DNA from: Streptomyces bicolor
GTDB lineage: Bacteria; Actinomycetota; Actinomycetes; Streptomycetales; Streptomycetaceae
Assembly: GCF_000719285.1 (NCBI RefSeq)
Contig: NZ_JOFS01000018.1
Span: forward strand, 1 to 64,000
Length of the DNA: 64,000 nucleotides
Direction of reading: 5' to 3'
Shown: in pieces, positions 36,110 through 43,047 of the stretch
Layout: every line of letters starts with the position of its first letter
Numbering within the stretch: position 1 is the first letter of the stretch
The notes under the pieces: generated by a model
Database searches by the model: none
Told to the model about the DNA's origin: nothing
The model's input: only the letters and a program-made list of their open reading frames with translations
Position numbers and translations under genes: made by a program

Positions 36110-36466
36110 CTACCTGTACCAGTCGCTAGCCTCTCGCAAGGCTCGGTGCAAGTACTGCTCCAAGCTGTATGTCGCCAGGTACCTGCTGTCGGTTTCGTGG
36201 TCCCAGACGAAGACCTCGTCCCGTGCGGGAGTGCGGATGAAAGCGAACTGATCGCCTCCCCCGTTGCAGCCGAAGAACATCAGCGGCTCGAACGGCATGT
36301 ACAGGTCCGCGAAATCTCTTGAAGTGCGGAATGCTGCGTTGTCCGCCGCGATCTGCTCAGCAGGCCAGATCACGTCCATGCCCCGATGGGTCACCCCGTT
36401 GCACTCGCGCAACAACTCCGCGAGATCGTCGGGAAGCGCCTGACCGAGTGCCTGGTCGACTCCCAC
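36110..36466 (-). pseudogene. 5'-truncated SUKH (SMI1/KNR4) immunity gene
   Basis: The frame encodes QALGQALPDDLAELLRECNG, VIWPAEQIAADNA, FFGCNGGGDQFAFIRT and VFVWDHETDSRYLATYSLEQ, a clear SUKH-1 domain. Family homology continues upstream of the first possible start (GTG 36464-36466) as GPPGSDDILVGVD, but there the frame has no ATG, GTG or TTG before a TGA. The gene has therefore lost its start and first helix. SUKH proteins neutralise polymorphic toxins, which fits the neighbourhood. It may still be translated from the internal GTG. Confidence 0.7.
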
Positions 36467-36591
36467 CAGGATGTCGTCGCTTCCCGGAGGGCCGAGCTCG
36501 ACATCCGATGCCCCCCTAGGATCAGGTCACGCCACATGGGGTGAGCTTGCCAGACGTCGGCCGGCTGCAAGCAACGGCGTCCAATGGCGCT

Positions 36592-36774
36592 TCAGCGGTG
36601 CTGTGAGACCAGGCGAAGGAAGGCCGTCCAGGTGCCGGGTATGAGCTGGAGTATCGGTGCGTCCGTGTCCTTGGAGTCTCGGACGGCGACGGTGCCGGGG
36701 ATGTTGCGGGCGACTTCGACGCACTCGCCGTTGCCGCTGCTGTAACTGGACTTCACGAACTCGAAGTTCGGCAC
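36592..36774 (-). CDS. DUF397 protein (BldB-/WhiJ-locus type)
   Basis: The 60-residue protein has the DUF397 pattern: FEFVKSSYSSGNGECVEVAR, VAVRDSKDTDAPILQL and WTAFLRLVSQ. Such small proteins pair with whiJ-like helix-turn-helix regulators; BldB is a paralogue. Its GTG start lies just three bases after the regulator's stop, so they are co-translated. It probably modulates DNA binding by the regulator. Confidence 0.85.
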   Translation of the reverse strand: MPNFEFVKSSYSSGNGECVEVARNIPGTVAVRDSKDTDAPILQLIPGTWTAFLRLVSQHR

Positions 36775-36777
36775 GGC

Positions 36778-37659
36778 TCACAGCTCCTTGCGGATGCGTT
36801 CGATCAGGTCGACGGAATCGCGAAGAGCGAGCCCGGCCCTGGCGATCCGTTCGAACTTCGTGTTGTGACGTGCGGCGTCGGCCTCGCTCTCCAGCCACAG
36901 GGTAGACGAGGTGGTGTCCATGTAGACCACGTCCATTGCGCCGGGTTCCGCGAAAGATACGACGCTGAAGGCGCTGGTCATCCCGGGGTGGGAGCCCGCG
37001 AGGAACGGGACCACCTGAAGCTTGATGTTGGGCAGGCGGGACGCCTCGACAAGGTGCGCAAGTTGCCCACGCATGACCTCACGACCGCCTACCAACTGGC
37101 GCAGTGCCCCCTCGCCCACAACAGCCCAGAGGTTGACGGGGCTCGCGTCTGTCAGCCGGGCCTGTCGCGCGATCTTCGCCTCGACAAAGCGCTCGATCTC
37201 GTCCGGGTCGTCCCAGTCGGCGTTGCCGATCGCGAGGGCCCGGGCGTAGTCGGGCGTCTGCAACAGGCCTGGTACGAAGGCTCCCTGCCACGTGCGGACG
37301 CCGGTCGCGATGTCCTCCAGCGCTACGTACTCCACGAGTGAGCGCAGCTCGGGGTACTGGTTCCACCACCCCTTGGCCTTGCGGCGCTCGCGGTCGGTCT
37401 TAGCGAGGCTCAGCAGCCGTTCTACGGCCTTCGAGTCGGTCACGCCGTACCGATCGCACAGAATCCGGATGTCCGGGTCACGGAAGGGCACCCAACCGCG
37501 CTCCATCTTGGCGACCTTGGCCGCGGTCGCGGACAGAGCCTCCGCGGCCTGCGGCTGCGTGAGGCCGGCCGCGTCGCGCAACTGCAGCAGCTCGCCGCCG
37601 AGCTTGCGGGCGAGGACGGTAGATACGCGGTTGCCGCGAGTGAACTGGCCTGCGGTCAC
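36778..37659 (-). CDS. WhiJ-like helix-turn-helix regulator (HTH_31-DUF5753)
   Basis: The 293-residue protein has an Xre-type helix-turn-helix at about 20-75 (LRDAAGLTQPQAAEALSATA and KVAKMERGW). A long DUF5753 domain follows, with LVEYVALEDIATGVRTWQGA, FVPGLLQTPDYARAL, VVGEGALRQLVGG and MTSAFSVVSFAEPG. This is the Scr1/WhiJ family, several of which control development in Streptomyces. It is encoded divergently from an RsbW-like ATPase gene, and a DUF397 gene follows. This three-gene set is the abaA/whiJ-type cassette. Confidence 0.88.
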   Translation of the reverse strand: MTAGQFTRGNRVSTVLARKLGGELLQLRDAAGLTQPQAAEALSATAAKVAKMERGWVPFRDPDIRILCDRYGVTDSKAVERLLSLAKTDRERRKAKGWWNQYPELRSLVEYVALEDIATGVRTWQGAFVPGLLQTPDYARALAIGNADWDDPDEIERFVEAKIARQARLTDASPVNLWAVVGEGALRQLVGGREVMRGQLAHLVEASRLPNIKLQVVPFLAGSHPGMTSAFSVVSFAEPGAMDVVYMDTTSSTLWLESEADAARHNTKFERIARAGLALRDSVDLIERIRKEL

Positions 37660-37876
37660 GTCGGATTACCTCCCGGTTCGCGGTCAGTGTGCAGGGCGCC
37701 GTAGCGGCACGGCAAGCACCCGTGGGGATTTATTTCCCTGGGACTGCTTGCGATCCTAGTTGAGTCGTCGCTACGGTCAGTACGCAATCGCCCACTAAGC
37801 GGCACCAGTTAGCGGAAGTGCACCGTGCTTCCCGCGCGGCGGAGCCACCCCAACCCAACGCCCTCCGGAGGACCCC

Positions 37877-38314
37877 GTGACCGACTCCTGCCCTCCCCCA
37901 CTCCCCAAGGCCTACGACCGCTACGACACCGCCAGCTACACCCCGTACCCCCGCAACATCCCCGTCGCCCGCAGACACGTCGCCCAACTCGCCCTCGACT
38001 GGGGCCACCCCGGCCTCGCCGACGCCGCCTCCCTACTGGCAAGCGAGTTGTGCACCAACGCCTTACTGCACGGCTGCCTCAGGGACCGTCTCTTCCGTGT
38101 CGAGACGTCCCTCACCGGCAAGGCGCTCCGTGTCGCGGTCAGTGACCCGAGAGGCGAACGGCTTCCGGCCACCCGCAACGCCGACCCCGACGACCAGTTC
38201 GGCCGCGGGCTCCTCCTCGTCCATGCGTACGCCGATCGGTGGGCGGTCGAGAAACTCACCGTGGGCAAGATCGTCTGGGCGGAACTCGACATCACGGGGA
38301 GCCTTGATGCATAG
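37877..38314 (+). CDS. RsbW-like ATP-binding protein (AbaA type), TTA-containing
   Basis: The 145-residue product is a GHKL-fold ATPase of the anti-sigma kinase type. It has YPRNIPVARRHVAQLALDWG, the N box ASELCTNALLHG, then VAVSDPRG and DQFGRGLLLVHAYADRW. In whiJ-type cassettes such proteins accompany the helix-turn-helix and DUF397 proteins. Codon 63 (38063-38065) is TTA, so translation needs the bldA tRNA and should be late. GTG 37877 follows CGGAGGA. Confidence 0.88.
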   Translation: MTDSCPPPLPKAYDRYDTASYTPYPRNIPVARRHVAQLALDWGHPGLADAASLLASELCTNALLHGCLRDRLFRVETSLTGKALRVAVSDPRGERLPATRNADPDDQFGRGLLLVHAYADRWAVEKLTVGKIVWAELDITGSLDA

Positions 38315-38378
38315 CGTGCTGAGCCGTCTCAGAAGGTGCCGGGCGGGTACCTTGGCCGCACGGCGAAAGGAGACGCGG

Positions 38379-38726
38379 ATGGCAGGCGATTGGCAGAACG
38401 CGGTGGCCGCGGCTCGGGAAGCCACCGGGTTCGCGGGCAGTGTCGTGGAGCGCACGGTCGACGGCATCGGATCCGCCCTGCGCCTCGATCACCGCGCCGA
38501 CTTCTACACCGAACTGGGCGCCCTCGCGGACTCCGGCGGCTTCGAGGCATTCCTCAACCACTGGTGGACCCAGGCACTCGCCGACGCCGCCCCTGATGCG
38601 GACGCACGCGAGCAGGCGATCGACTTCGCCGACGTGGCCGTGTCTCTGTTCGCAAGAGCCGCCGGCGGTCCGACGTCCACCCAGTCCGAGATCGACGCCA
38701 TCGTGACCGGAGCCGAGGCCTGTTGA
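38379..38726 (+). CDS. Unrecognised partner (candidate antitoxin) of a RelE-like toxin
   Basis: The 115-residue, all-helical acidic protein begins MAGDWQNAVAAAREATGF and contains EAFLNHWWTQALADAAPDAD and EQAIDFADVAVSLFA. It has no visible ribbon-helix-helix or Xre motif. AAAGGAGA precedes ATG 38379, and its TGA overlaps the TTG start of the toxin-like gene. Position and overlap make it the antitoxin, but I recognise no antitoxin family. Confidence 0.6.
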   Translation: MAGDWQNAVAAAREATGFAGSVVERTVDGIGSALRLDHRADFYTELGALADSGGFEAFLNHWWTQALADAAPDADAREQAIDFADVAVSLFARAAGGPTSTQSEIDAIVTGAEAC

Positions 38727-38977
38727 GCTACACGATCATCTGGGAACGGGCGGCCTCCGAAGGACTCAAACGACTCCGGGCTCGTGACGGCGACGCGGTG
38801 AAACCCCTCGTCAAGGCGATCAACACCCTTGCTAACGACCCTGAACCCACCACGAGCAGCAAGCTCGGCACCACCAACCTGAGGCGGCTGCGCGTCGGCG
38901 TGTACAGGGCCACCTACGAGATCGACGGGAGCAGCATCGCCATCAAGATCCTCATGGTTGGCAGTACGGCTGCCTGA
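38723..38977 (+). CDS. RelE/ParE-family toxin-like protein
   Basis: The 84-residue protein has the RelE fold pattern: SYTIIWERAASEGLKRL, a helix with AVKPLVKAINTLANDP, then LRRLRVGVYRATYEIDG and a last strand AIKILMVGS. The central Arg-Arg-Leu-Arg..Tyr-Arg positions match mRNA-interferase residues of the family. It starts at TTG 38723, overlapping the upstream gene by four bases, which makes its translation dependent on the partner. Confidence 0.8.
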   Translation: MSYTIIWERAASEGLKRLRARDGDAVKPLVKAINTLANDPEPTTSSKLGTTNLRRLRVGVYRATYEIDGSSIAIKILMVGSTAA

Positions 38978-39036
38978 CAGGGGGACGGGCGCGATGGCGC
39001 GGTGGCTGTGCGTGTTCTCATCGTCGCCGTTGCGGT

Positions 39037-39060
39037 GCTAGGGGCCTATGCGCCCCTAGC
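39037..39060 (+). terminator. Terminator after the RelE-like gene
   Basis: Perfect 8-bp arms (39037-39044 and 39053-39060) with an 8-base loop, 60 bases after the toxin stop and before the two-component operon. Confidence 0.6.
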
Positions 39061-39107
39061 GGACCGGTGGGTTCTTCCGTATCGACCACCCAGGCACCCC
39101 CTAAGAG

Positions 39108-39138
39108 TCTCCTGTGCGTTTCTCAGGAGATTCACAGG
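39108..39138 (+). promoter_or_regulatory. Inverted and 11-bp-spaced direct repeats before the regulator gene
   Basis: TCTCCTG (39108-39114) and CAGGAGA (39124-39130) form an inverted repeat. TCTCAGG (39121-39127) and TCACAGG (39132-39138) are direct repeats 11 bp apart. OmpR-type regulators bind direct repeats with this spacing, so this is a candidate autoregulatory site 45 bases before ATG 39183. Confidence 0.5.
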
Positions 39139-39182
39139 TTGCGGAAAGCGTGTTCTAAGAGGGCCCCGACAGTGTTTCCAGC

Positions 39183-39923
39183 ATGACCACGACCTCGCCC
39201 CAGGGGCGCACCGAACTGCTGAGGCCGGACGGGAGCCCCGTCCGAGTGCTTGTGGTGGACGACGAGCTGTCGATCACCGAACTGCTGTCCATGGCCCTGC
39301 GCTATGAGGGATGGCAGATCCGGAGTGCGGGGGATGGCACGGGTGCCATCCAGACCGCGCGGGACTTTCGGCCCGACGCCGTCGTGCTGGACATGATGCT
39401 GCCGGACATGGACGGGCTGACCGTCCTCGGGCGGCTGCGGCGTGAGCTGCCGGACGTGCCGGTGCTGTTCCTGACCGCCAAGGACGCGGTCGAGGACCGT
39501 ATCGCCGGGCTCACGGCCGGTGGCGACGACTACGTCACCAAGCCGTTCAGCCTGGAAGAGGTCGTCGCCCGGCTGCGCGGGCTCATTCGGCGTTCCGGTG
39601 CCGCCGACCGGCGGTCGGACTCCGTGCTCGTCGTCGGCGACCTCACCCTCGACGAGGACAGCCACGAAGTCTCTCGGGCCGGGGAGCACATCCACCTCAC
39701 CGCCACCGAGTTCGAGCTGCTGCGGTTCCTGATGCGGAATCCGCGGCGCGTGCTCAGCAAGGCCCAGATACTTGACCGGGTGTGGTCGTACGACTTCGGC
39801 GGGCAGGCCAATGTCGTCGAGCTCTACATCTCCTATCTGCGCCGGAAGATCGACGCCGGTCGCGAGCCGATGATCCACACCCGGCGTGGTGCCGGTTATC
39901 TGATCAAGCCCGCGGCGTCATGA
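39183..39923 (+). CDS. OmpR/PhoB-type response regulator
   Basis: The 246-residue protein has a receiver domain (about 20-135) with acidic VVDDE, phospho-accepting Asp70 in VVLDMMLPD, Thr in FLTAKD and Lys120 in YVTKPFS. A winged-helix output domain (about 145-243) contains HLTATEFELLRFLMRNP and VELYISYLRRKID, ending RRGAGYLIKP. It is the first gene of a four-gene operon with a histidine kinase and two glycosyltransferase-type genes, which it likely controls. Confidence 0.92.
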   Translation: MTTTSPQGRTELLRPDGSPVRVLVVDDELSITELLSMALRYEGWQIRSAGDGTGAIQTARDFRPDAVVLDMMLPDMDGLTVLGRLRRELPDVPVLFLTAKDAVEDRIAGLTAGGDDYVTKPFSLEEVVARLRGLIRRSGAADRRSDSVLVVGDLTLDEDSHEVSRAGEHIHLTATEFELLRFLMRNPRRVLSKAQILDRVWSYDFGGQANVVELYISYLRRKIDAGREPMIHTRRGAGYLIKPAAS

Positions 39924-41539
39924 GCGGGCGGCGACGACCGCGTGCGCAGAAGCGGCAGAGGCGGGCGGGGCAGCCGCGCACCCTGCGGACGCGGCTCGTC
40001 GTCGCGTCCGTGGTGCTGATCGCCGTGGTGTGTGCGGTGATCGGTACGGTGACGACACTTGCGCTGCGGTCCCATCTGTACGACCAGTTGGACGACAAGC
40101 TGACCGAGGCCGTCGGTCGGGCGGTCGGCTTCGGTGGGCCTCCCGGCGGCGACCTCAACTCGAGCGGCGCGGTCACCAAGCAGCGTCCGACCTTCAACCT
40201 CGAGGACTTCGTCACGCGCGGTCCGCAGCCGTCGGGCACGATCATCGCCAAGGTGCAGAACGGCAGCATCACCGACGCCAAGATCGGTGAGAAGGACCCC
40301 GAGAACAGCACGGACTACAGCGGGAGAGTGCCCAACGACCTCACCGAGGCCGAGATCGAGGCGCTCAACGGTGTCTCCCAGGACGGCAAGAAGGACACCG
40401 TCGACCTCGGTTCCCTCGGCGAGTACCGCGTCGAGTACAAGACGGGCGACAACGGCAGCTATTACGTCGCCATCCCCACCGAGGAAGTCACCGGCACACT
40501 CAACACCCTCATGCTCATCGAGGTCAGCGTCACCGCCGCCGCCCTCGTAGCCGCCGGCATCGCCGGCACGGTGATCGTCGGCGTAGCCACCCGCCCCCTA
40601 CGCCGAGTCGCCGCCACCGCCACCCGGGTCTCCGAACTCCCCCTCCACACCGGCGAGGTCAACCTCAGCGAGCGCGTCCCCGAGAGCGAAACCGACCCGC
40701 ACACCGAGGTCGGCCAGGTCGGCGCCGCGCTCAACCGCATGCTGGACCACGTCCACGGCGCCCTGCACTCCCGTCAGCAGAGCGAGATGCGGGTACGCCA
40801 GTTCGTGGCCGACGCCAGCCATGAGCTGCGTACGCCGCTCGCCTCCATCCGCGGGTACGCCGAGCTGACCCGGCGCGGGAGAGAAGAGGTCGGGCCGGAC
40901 ACCAAGCACGCCCTCGGCCGTATCGAGTCCGAGGCCGGGCGTATGACCCTCCTCGTGGAGGATCTGCTGCTGCTCGCCCGGCTGGATGCCGGACGGCCCC
41001 TCCAGTTCGAGCAGACCGACCTCATCCCGCTCGTCGTGGACACCATCAGCGACGCCCGCGCGGCCGGCATGGACCACAACTGGCGCCTCGACCTGCCCGA
41101 CGAGCCCGCGCTCGTCTCTGCGGACGCGGCCCGGCTCCAACAGGTCCTCGTCAATCTGCTCGGCAACGCACGCAACCACACACCACCCGGTACGACGGTC
41201 ACTGCCCGTGTTCAACGGCGGGGCCCTTGGCTGTGCGTGGACGTGGAGGACAACGGGCAGGGCATCCCGCAAGACCTGCTCCCGCACGTCTTCGAACGGT
41301 TCGCGCGCGGCGACTCCTCGCGCTCCCGTTCCTCCGGCTCGACCGGCCTCGGCCTCGCTATCGTTCAGGCCGTGGCCACCGCGCACGGCGGTGCCGTGAC
41401 CGTCGACAGCGTGCCCGGACGCACCGTCTTCACCGTGCAGCTGCCTGCGCTCCCGGCCCCGCCGAGCCCCGAAATGAGCTGGCAACAGCACTCACAGGCA
41501 CAGCACAGCGTCACCACATGGGCGGAACAGGGCGCCTGA
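39920..41539 (+). CDS. Membrane sensor histidine kinase
   Basis: The 539-residue kinase has a basic N-terminus and transmembrane segments at about 24-46 and 195-218. An extracytoplasmic sensor of about 145 residues lies between them. A HAMP domain follows, then the HisKA domain with His301 in DASHELRTPLASIRGY and the ATPase domain with LLGNARNHTPPGT, DNGQGIP and GSTGLGLAIV. All catalytic boxes are intact, unlike the protein at 13446. Its ATG overlaps the regulator's stop (ATGA). The ligand is unknown; downstream genes suggest an envelope signal. Confidence 0.92.
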   Translation: MSGRRRPRAQKRQRRAGQPRTLRTRLVVASVVLIAVVCAVIGTVTTLALRSHLYDQLDDKLTEAVGRAVGFGGPPGGDLNSSGAVTKQRPTFNLEDFVTRGPQPSGTIIAKVQNGSITDAKIGEKDPENSTDYSGRVPNDLTEAEIEALNGVSQDGKKDTVDLGSLGEYRVEYKTGDNGSYYVAIPTEEVTGTLNTLMLIEVSVTAAALVAAGIAGTVIVGVATRPLRRVAATATRVSELPLHTGEVNLSERVPESETDPHTEVGQVGAALNRMLDHVHGALHSRQQSEMRVRQFVADASHELRTPLASIRGYAELTRRGREEVGPDTKHALGRIESEAGRMTLLVEDLLLLARLDAGRPLQFEQTDLIPLVVDTISDARAAGMDHNWRLDLPDEPALVSADAARLQQVLVNLLGNARNHTPPGTTVTARVQRRGPWLCVDVEDNGQGIPQDLLPHVFERFARGDSSRSRSSGSTGLGLAIVQAVATAHGGAVTVDSVPGRTVFTVQLPALPAPPSPEMSWQQHSQAQHSVTTWAEQGA

Positions 41540-41553
41540 CGAAAGTCGGTGTC

Positions 41554-43047
41554 ATGCGAACCGACTCTTCTCCCGGCACCCTGCCGGCGCGGGAGCACCT
41601 CCCGGCCGGCGACGCCGGTACGCCTGTCCTGGACGTAGTGATCCCCGTCTACAACGAGGAGAAGGACCTTCAGCCGTGTGTGCTGAGACTGCATGATCAC
41701 CTCAAGCGCACGTTCCCGTACGCGTTCCGCATCACGATCGCGGACAACGCGTCGACGGACACCACTCCCCAGGTGTCGCGGCGGCTGGCGGCGGAGCTCC
41801 CGGAGGTCAGGGCGTTCCGGCTGGAGCAGAAGGGCCGCGGCCGGGCGCTGCGGACCGTCTGGTCCGCCTCGGATGCCCCGGTCCTCGCCTACATGGACGT
41901 GGACCTGTCCACCGACCTCAACGCCCTGCTCCCGCTGGTGGCGCCGCTGATCTCCGGTCATTCGGACCTCGCGATCGGCTCCCGGCTCGCCCGGAGCTCC
42001 CGTGTCGTCCGCGGACCCAAGCGGGAGTTCATCAGCCGCGCGTACAACCTCATACTCCGCGGCTCGCTCCAGGCCCGCTTCTCGGACGCCCAGTGCGGTT
42101 TCAAGGCCATACGGCGGGATGTCGCGCAGGTGCTCCTGCCCCTCGTCGAGGACACCGGCTGGTTCTTCGACACCGAGATGCTCGTGCTCGCCGAGCGCGC
42201 GGGACTCCGTATCCACGAGGTCCCGGTCGACTGGGTCGACGACCCCGACTCGACCGTCCACATCGTGAAGACGGCGACCGACGACCTCAAGGGCGTGTGG
42301 CGGGTCGGCAAGGCCCTGGCCGGAGGCTCGCTCCCACTCGACCGGCTCGCCCGTCCCTTCGGTGACGACCCGCGCGACCGCGAGATCAAGGACGTACCCA
42401 AGGGCCTGGCCCGCCAGCTCGTCGGCTTCTGTGTCGTCGGCGGCCTGTCCACCCTCTTCTACCTGCTCCTCTACAGCGGCTTCCGCGTCTTCACCGGCTC
42501 CCAGATCGCCAACGCGCTCGCCCTGCTGGTCTCCGCGATCGCCAACACGGCGGCCAACCGGCGCCTCACCTTCGGAGTGCGCGGCTGCGGCGGTGCCGTA
42601 CGGCACCAGGCGCAGGGCCTGGTCGTCTTCGGTATCGGACTCGCCCTCACCAGTGGTTCGCTCGCCGCCCTGAACACGGCCAGCAGCGACCCCGCGCACT
42701 CCACAGAACTCGCGGTCCTGATCGCCGCCAACCTCGCCGCGACCGTGCTGCGCTTCCTGCTCTTCCGGGCGTGGGTGTTCCCGGACCGCCGCGACGCCGA
42801 CTCGACGGTCGTCGCCTCGCACGTGCCGGCCCACAACCCGTCCTCGCCGACCTACTCCATGGCCGGGCAGCCCGACGCCCACTACGGCCCGCTCCCGCAG
42901 CGCCCGGTGGCGCAGGGCGCGCCCCGATACCCGTACGAAACCGCACAGTTCCGCGCCCGTGAAGCCGCGGACGGCACCTGGCGGGACACCACCGTGCAAC
43001 TCCAGCCGGTGCGCCCGCACGACATCGACTCGAGGGACTCCCGATGA
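41554..43047 (+). CDS. GT2 glycosyltransferase-GtrA fusion (dolichol-phosphate-sugar synthase type)
   Basis: The 497-residue protein starts with a GT2 domain (about 25-260) with VVIPVYNEEKDL, ADNASTDTT, the DxD motif in YMDVDLSTD (Asp115 and Asp117) and SDAQCGFKAIRRDV. This is typical of enzymes that load a sugar onto polyprenyl phosphate. A GtrA domain with four membrane segments follows (about 290-420), then a disordered tail. Fusion of the synthase with GtrA implies that the lipid-linked sugar is made and translocated by one protein. The GT39 gene starts within its stop (ATGA overlap). Confidence 0.9.
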   Translation: MRTDSSPGTLPAREHLPAGDAGTPVLDVVIPVYNEEKDLQPCVLRLHDHLKRTFPYAFRITIADNASTDTTPQVSRRLAAELPEVRAFRLEQKGRGRALRTVWSASDAPVLAYMDVDLSTDLNALLPLVAPLISGHSDLAIGSRLARSSRVVRGPKREFISRAYNLILRGSLQARFSDAQCGFKAIRRDVAQVLLPLVEDTGWFFDTEMLVLAERAGLRIHEVPVDWVDDPDSTVHIVKTATDDLKGVWRVGKALAGGSLPLDRLARPFGDDPRDREIKDVPKGLARQLVGFCVVGGLSTLFYLLLYSGFRVFTGSQIANALALLVSAIANTAANRRLTFGVRGCGGAVRHQAQGLVVFGIGLALTSGSLAALNTASSDPAHSTELAVLIAANLAATVLRFLLFRAWVFPDRRDADSTVVASHVPAHNPSSPTYSMAGQPDAHYGPLPQRPVAQGAPRYPYETAQFRAREAADGTWRDTTVQLQPVRPHDIDSRDSR

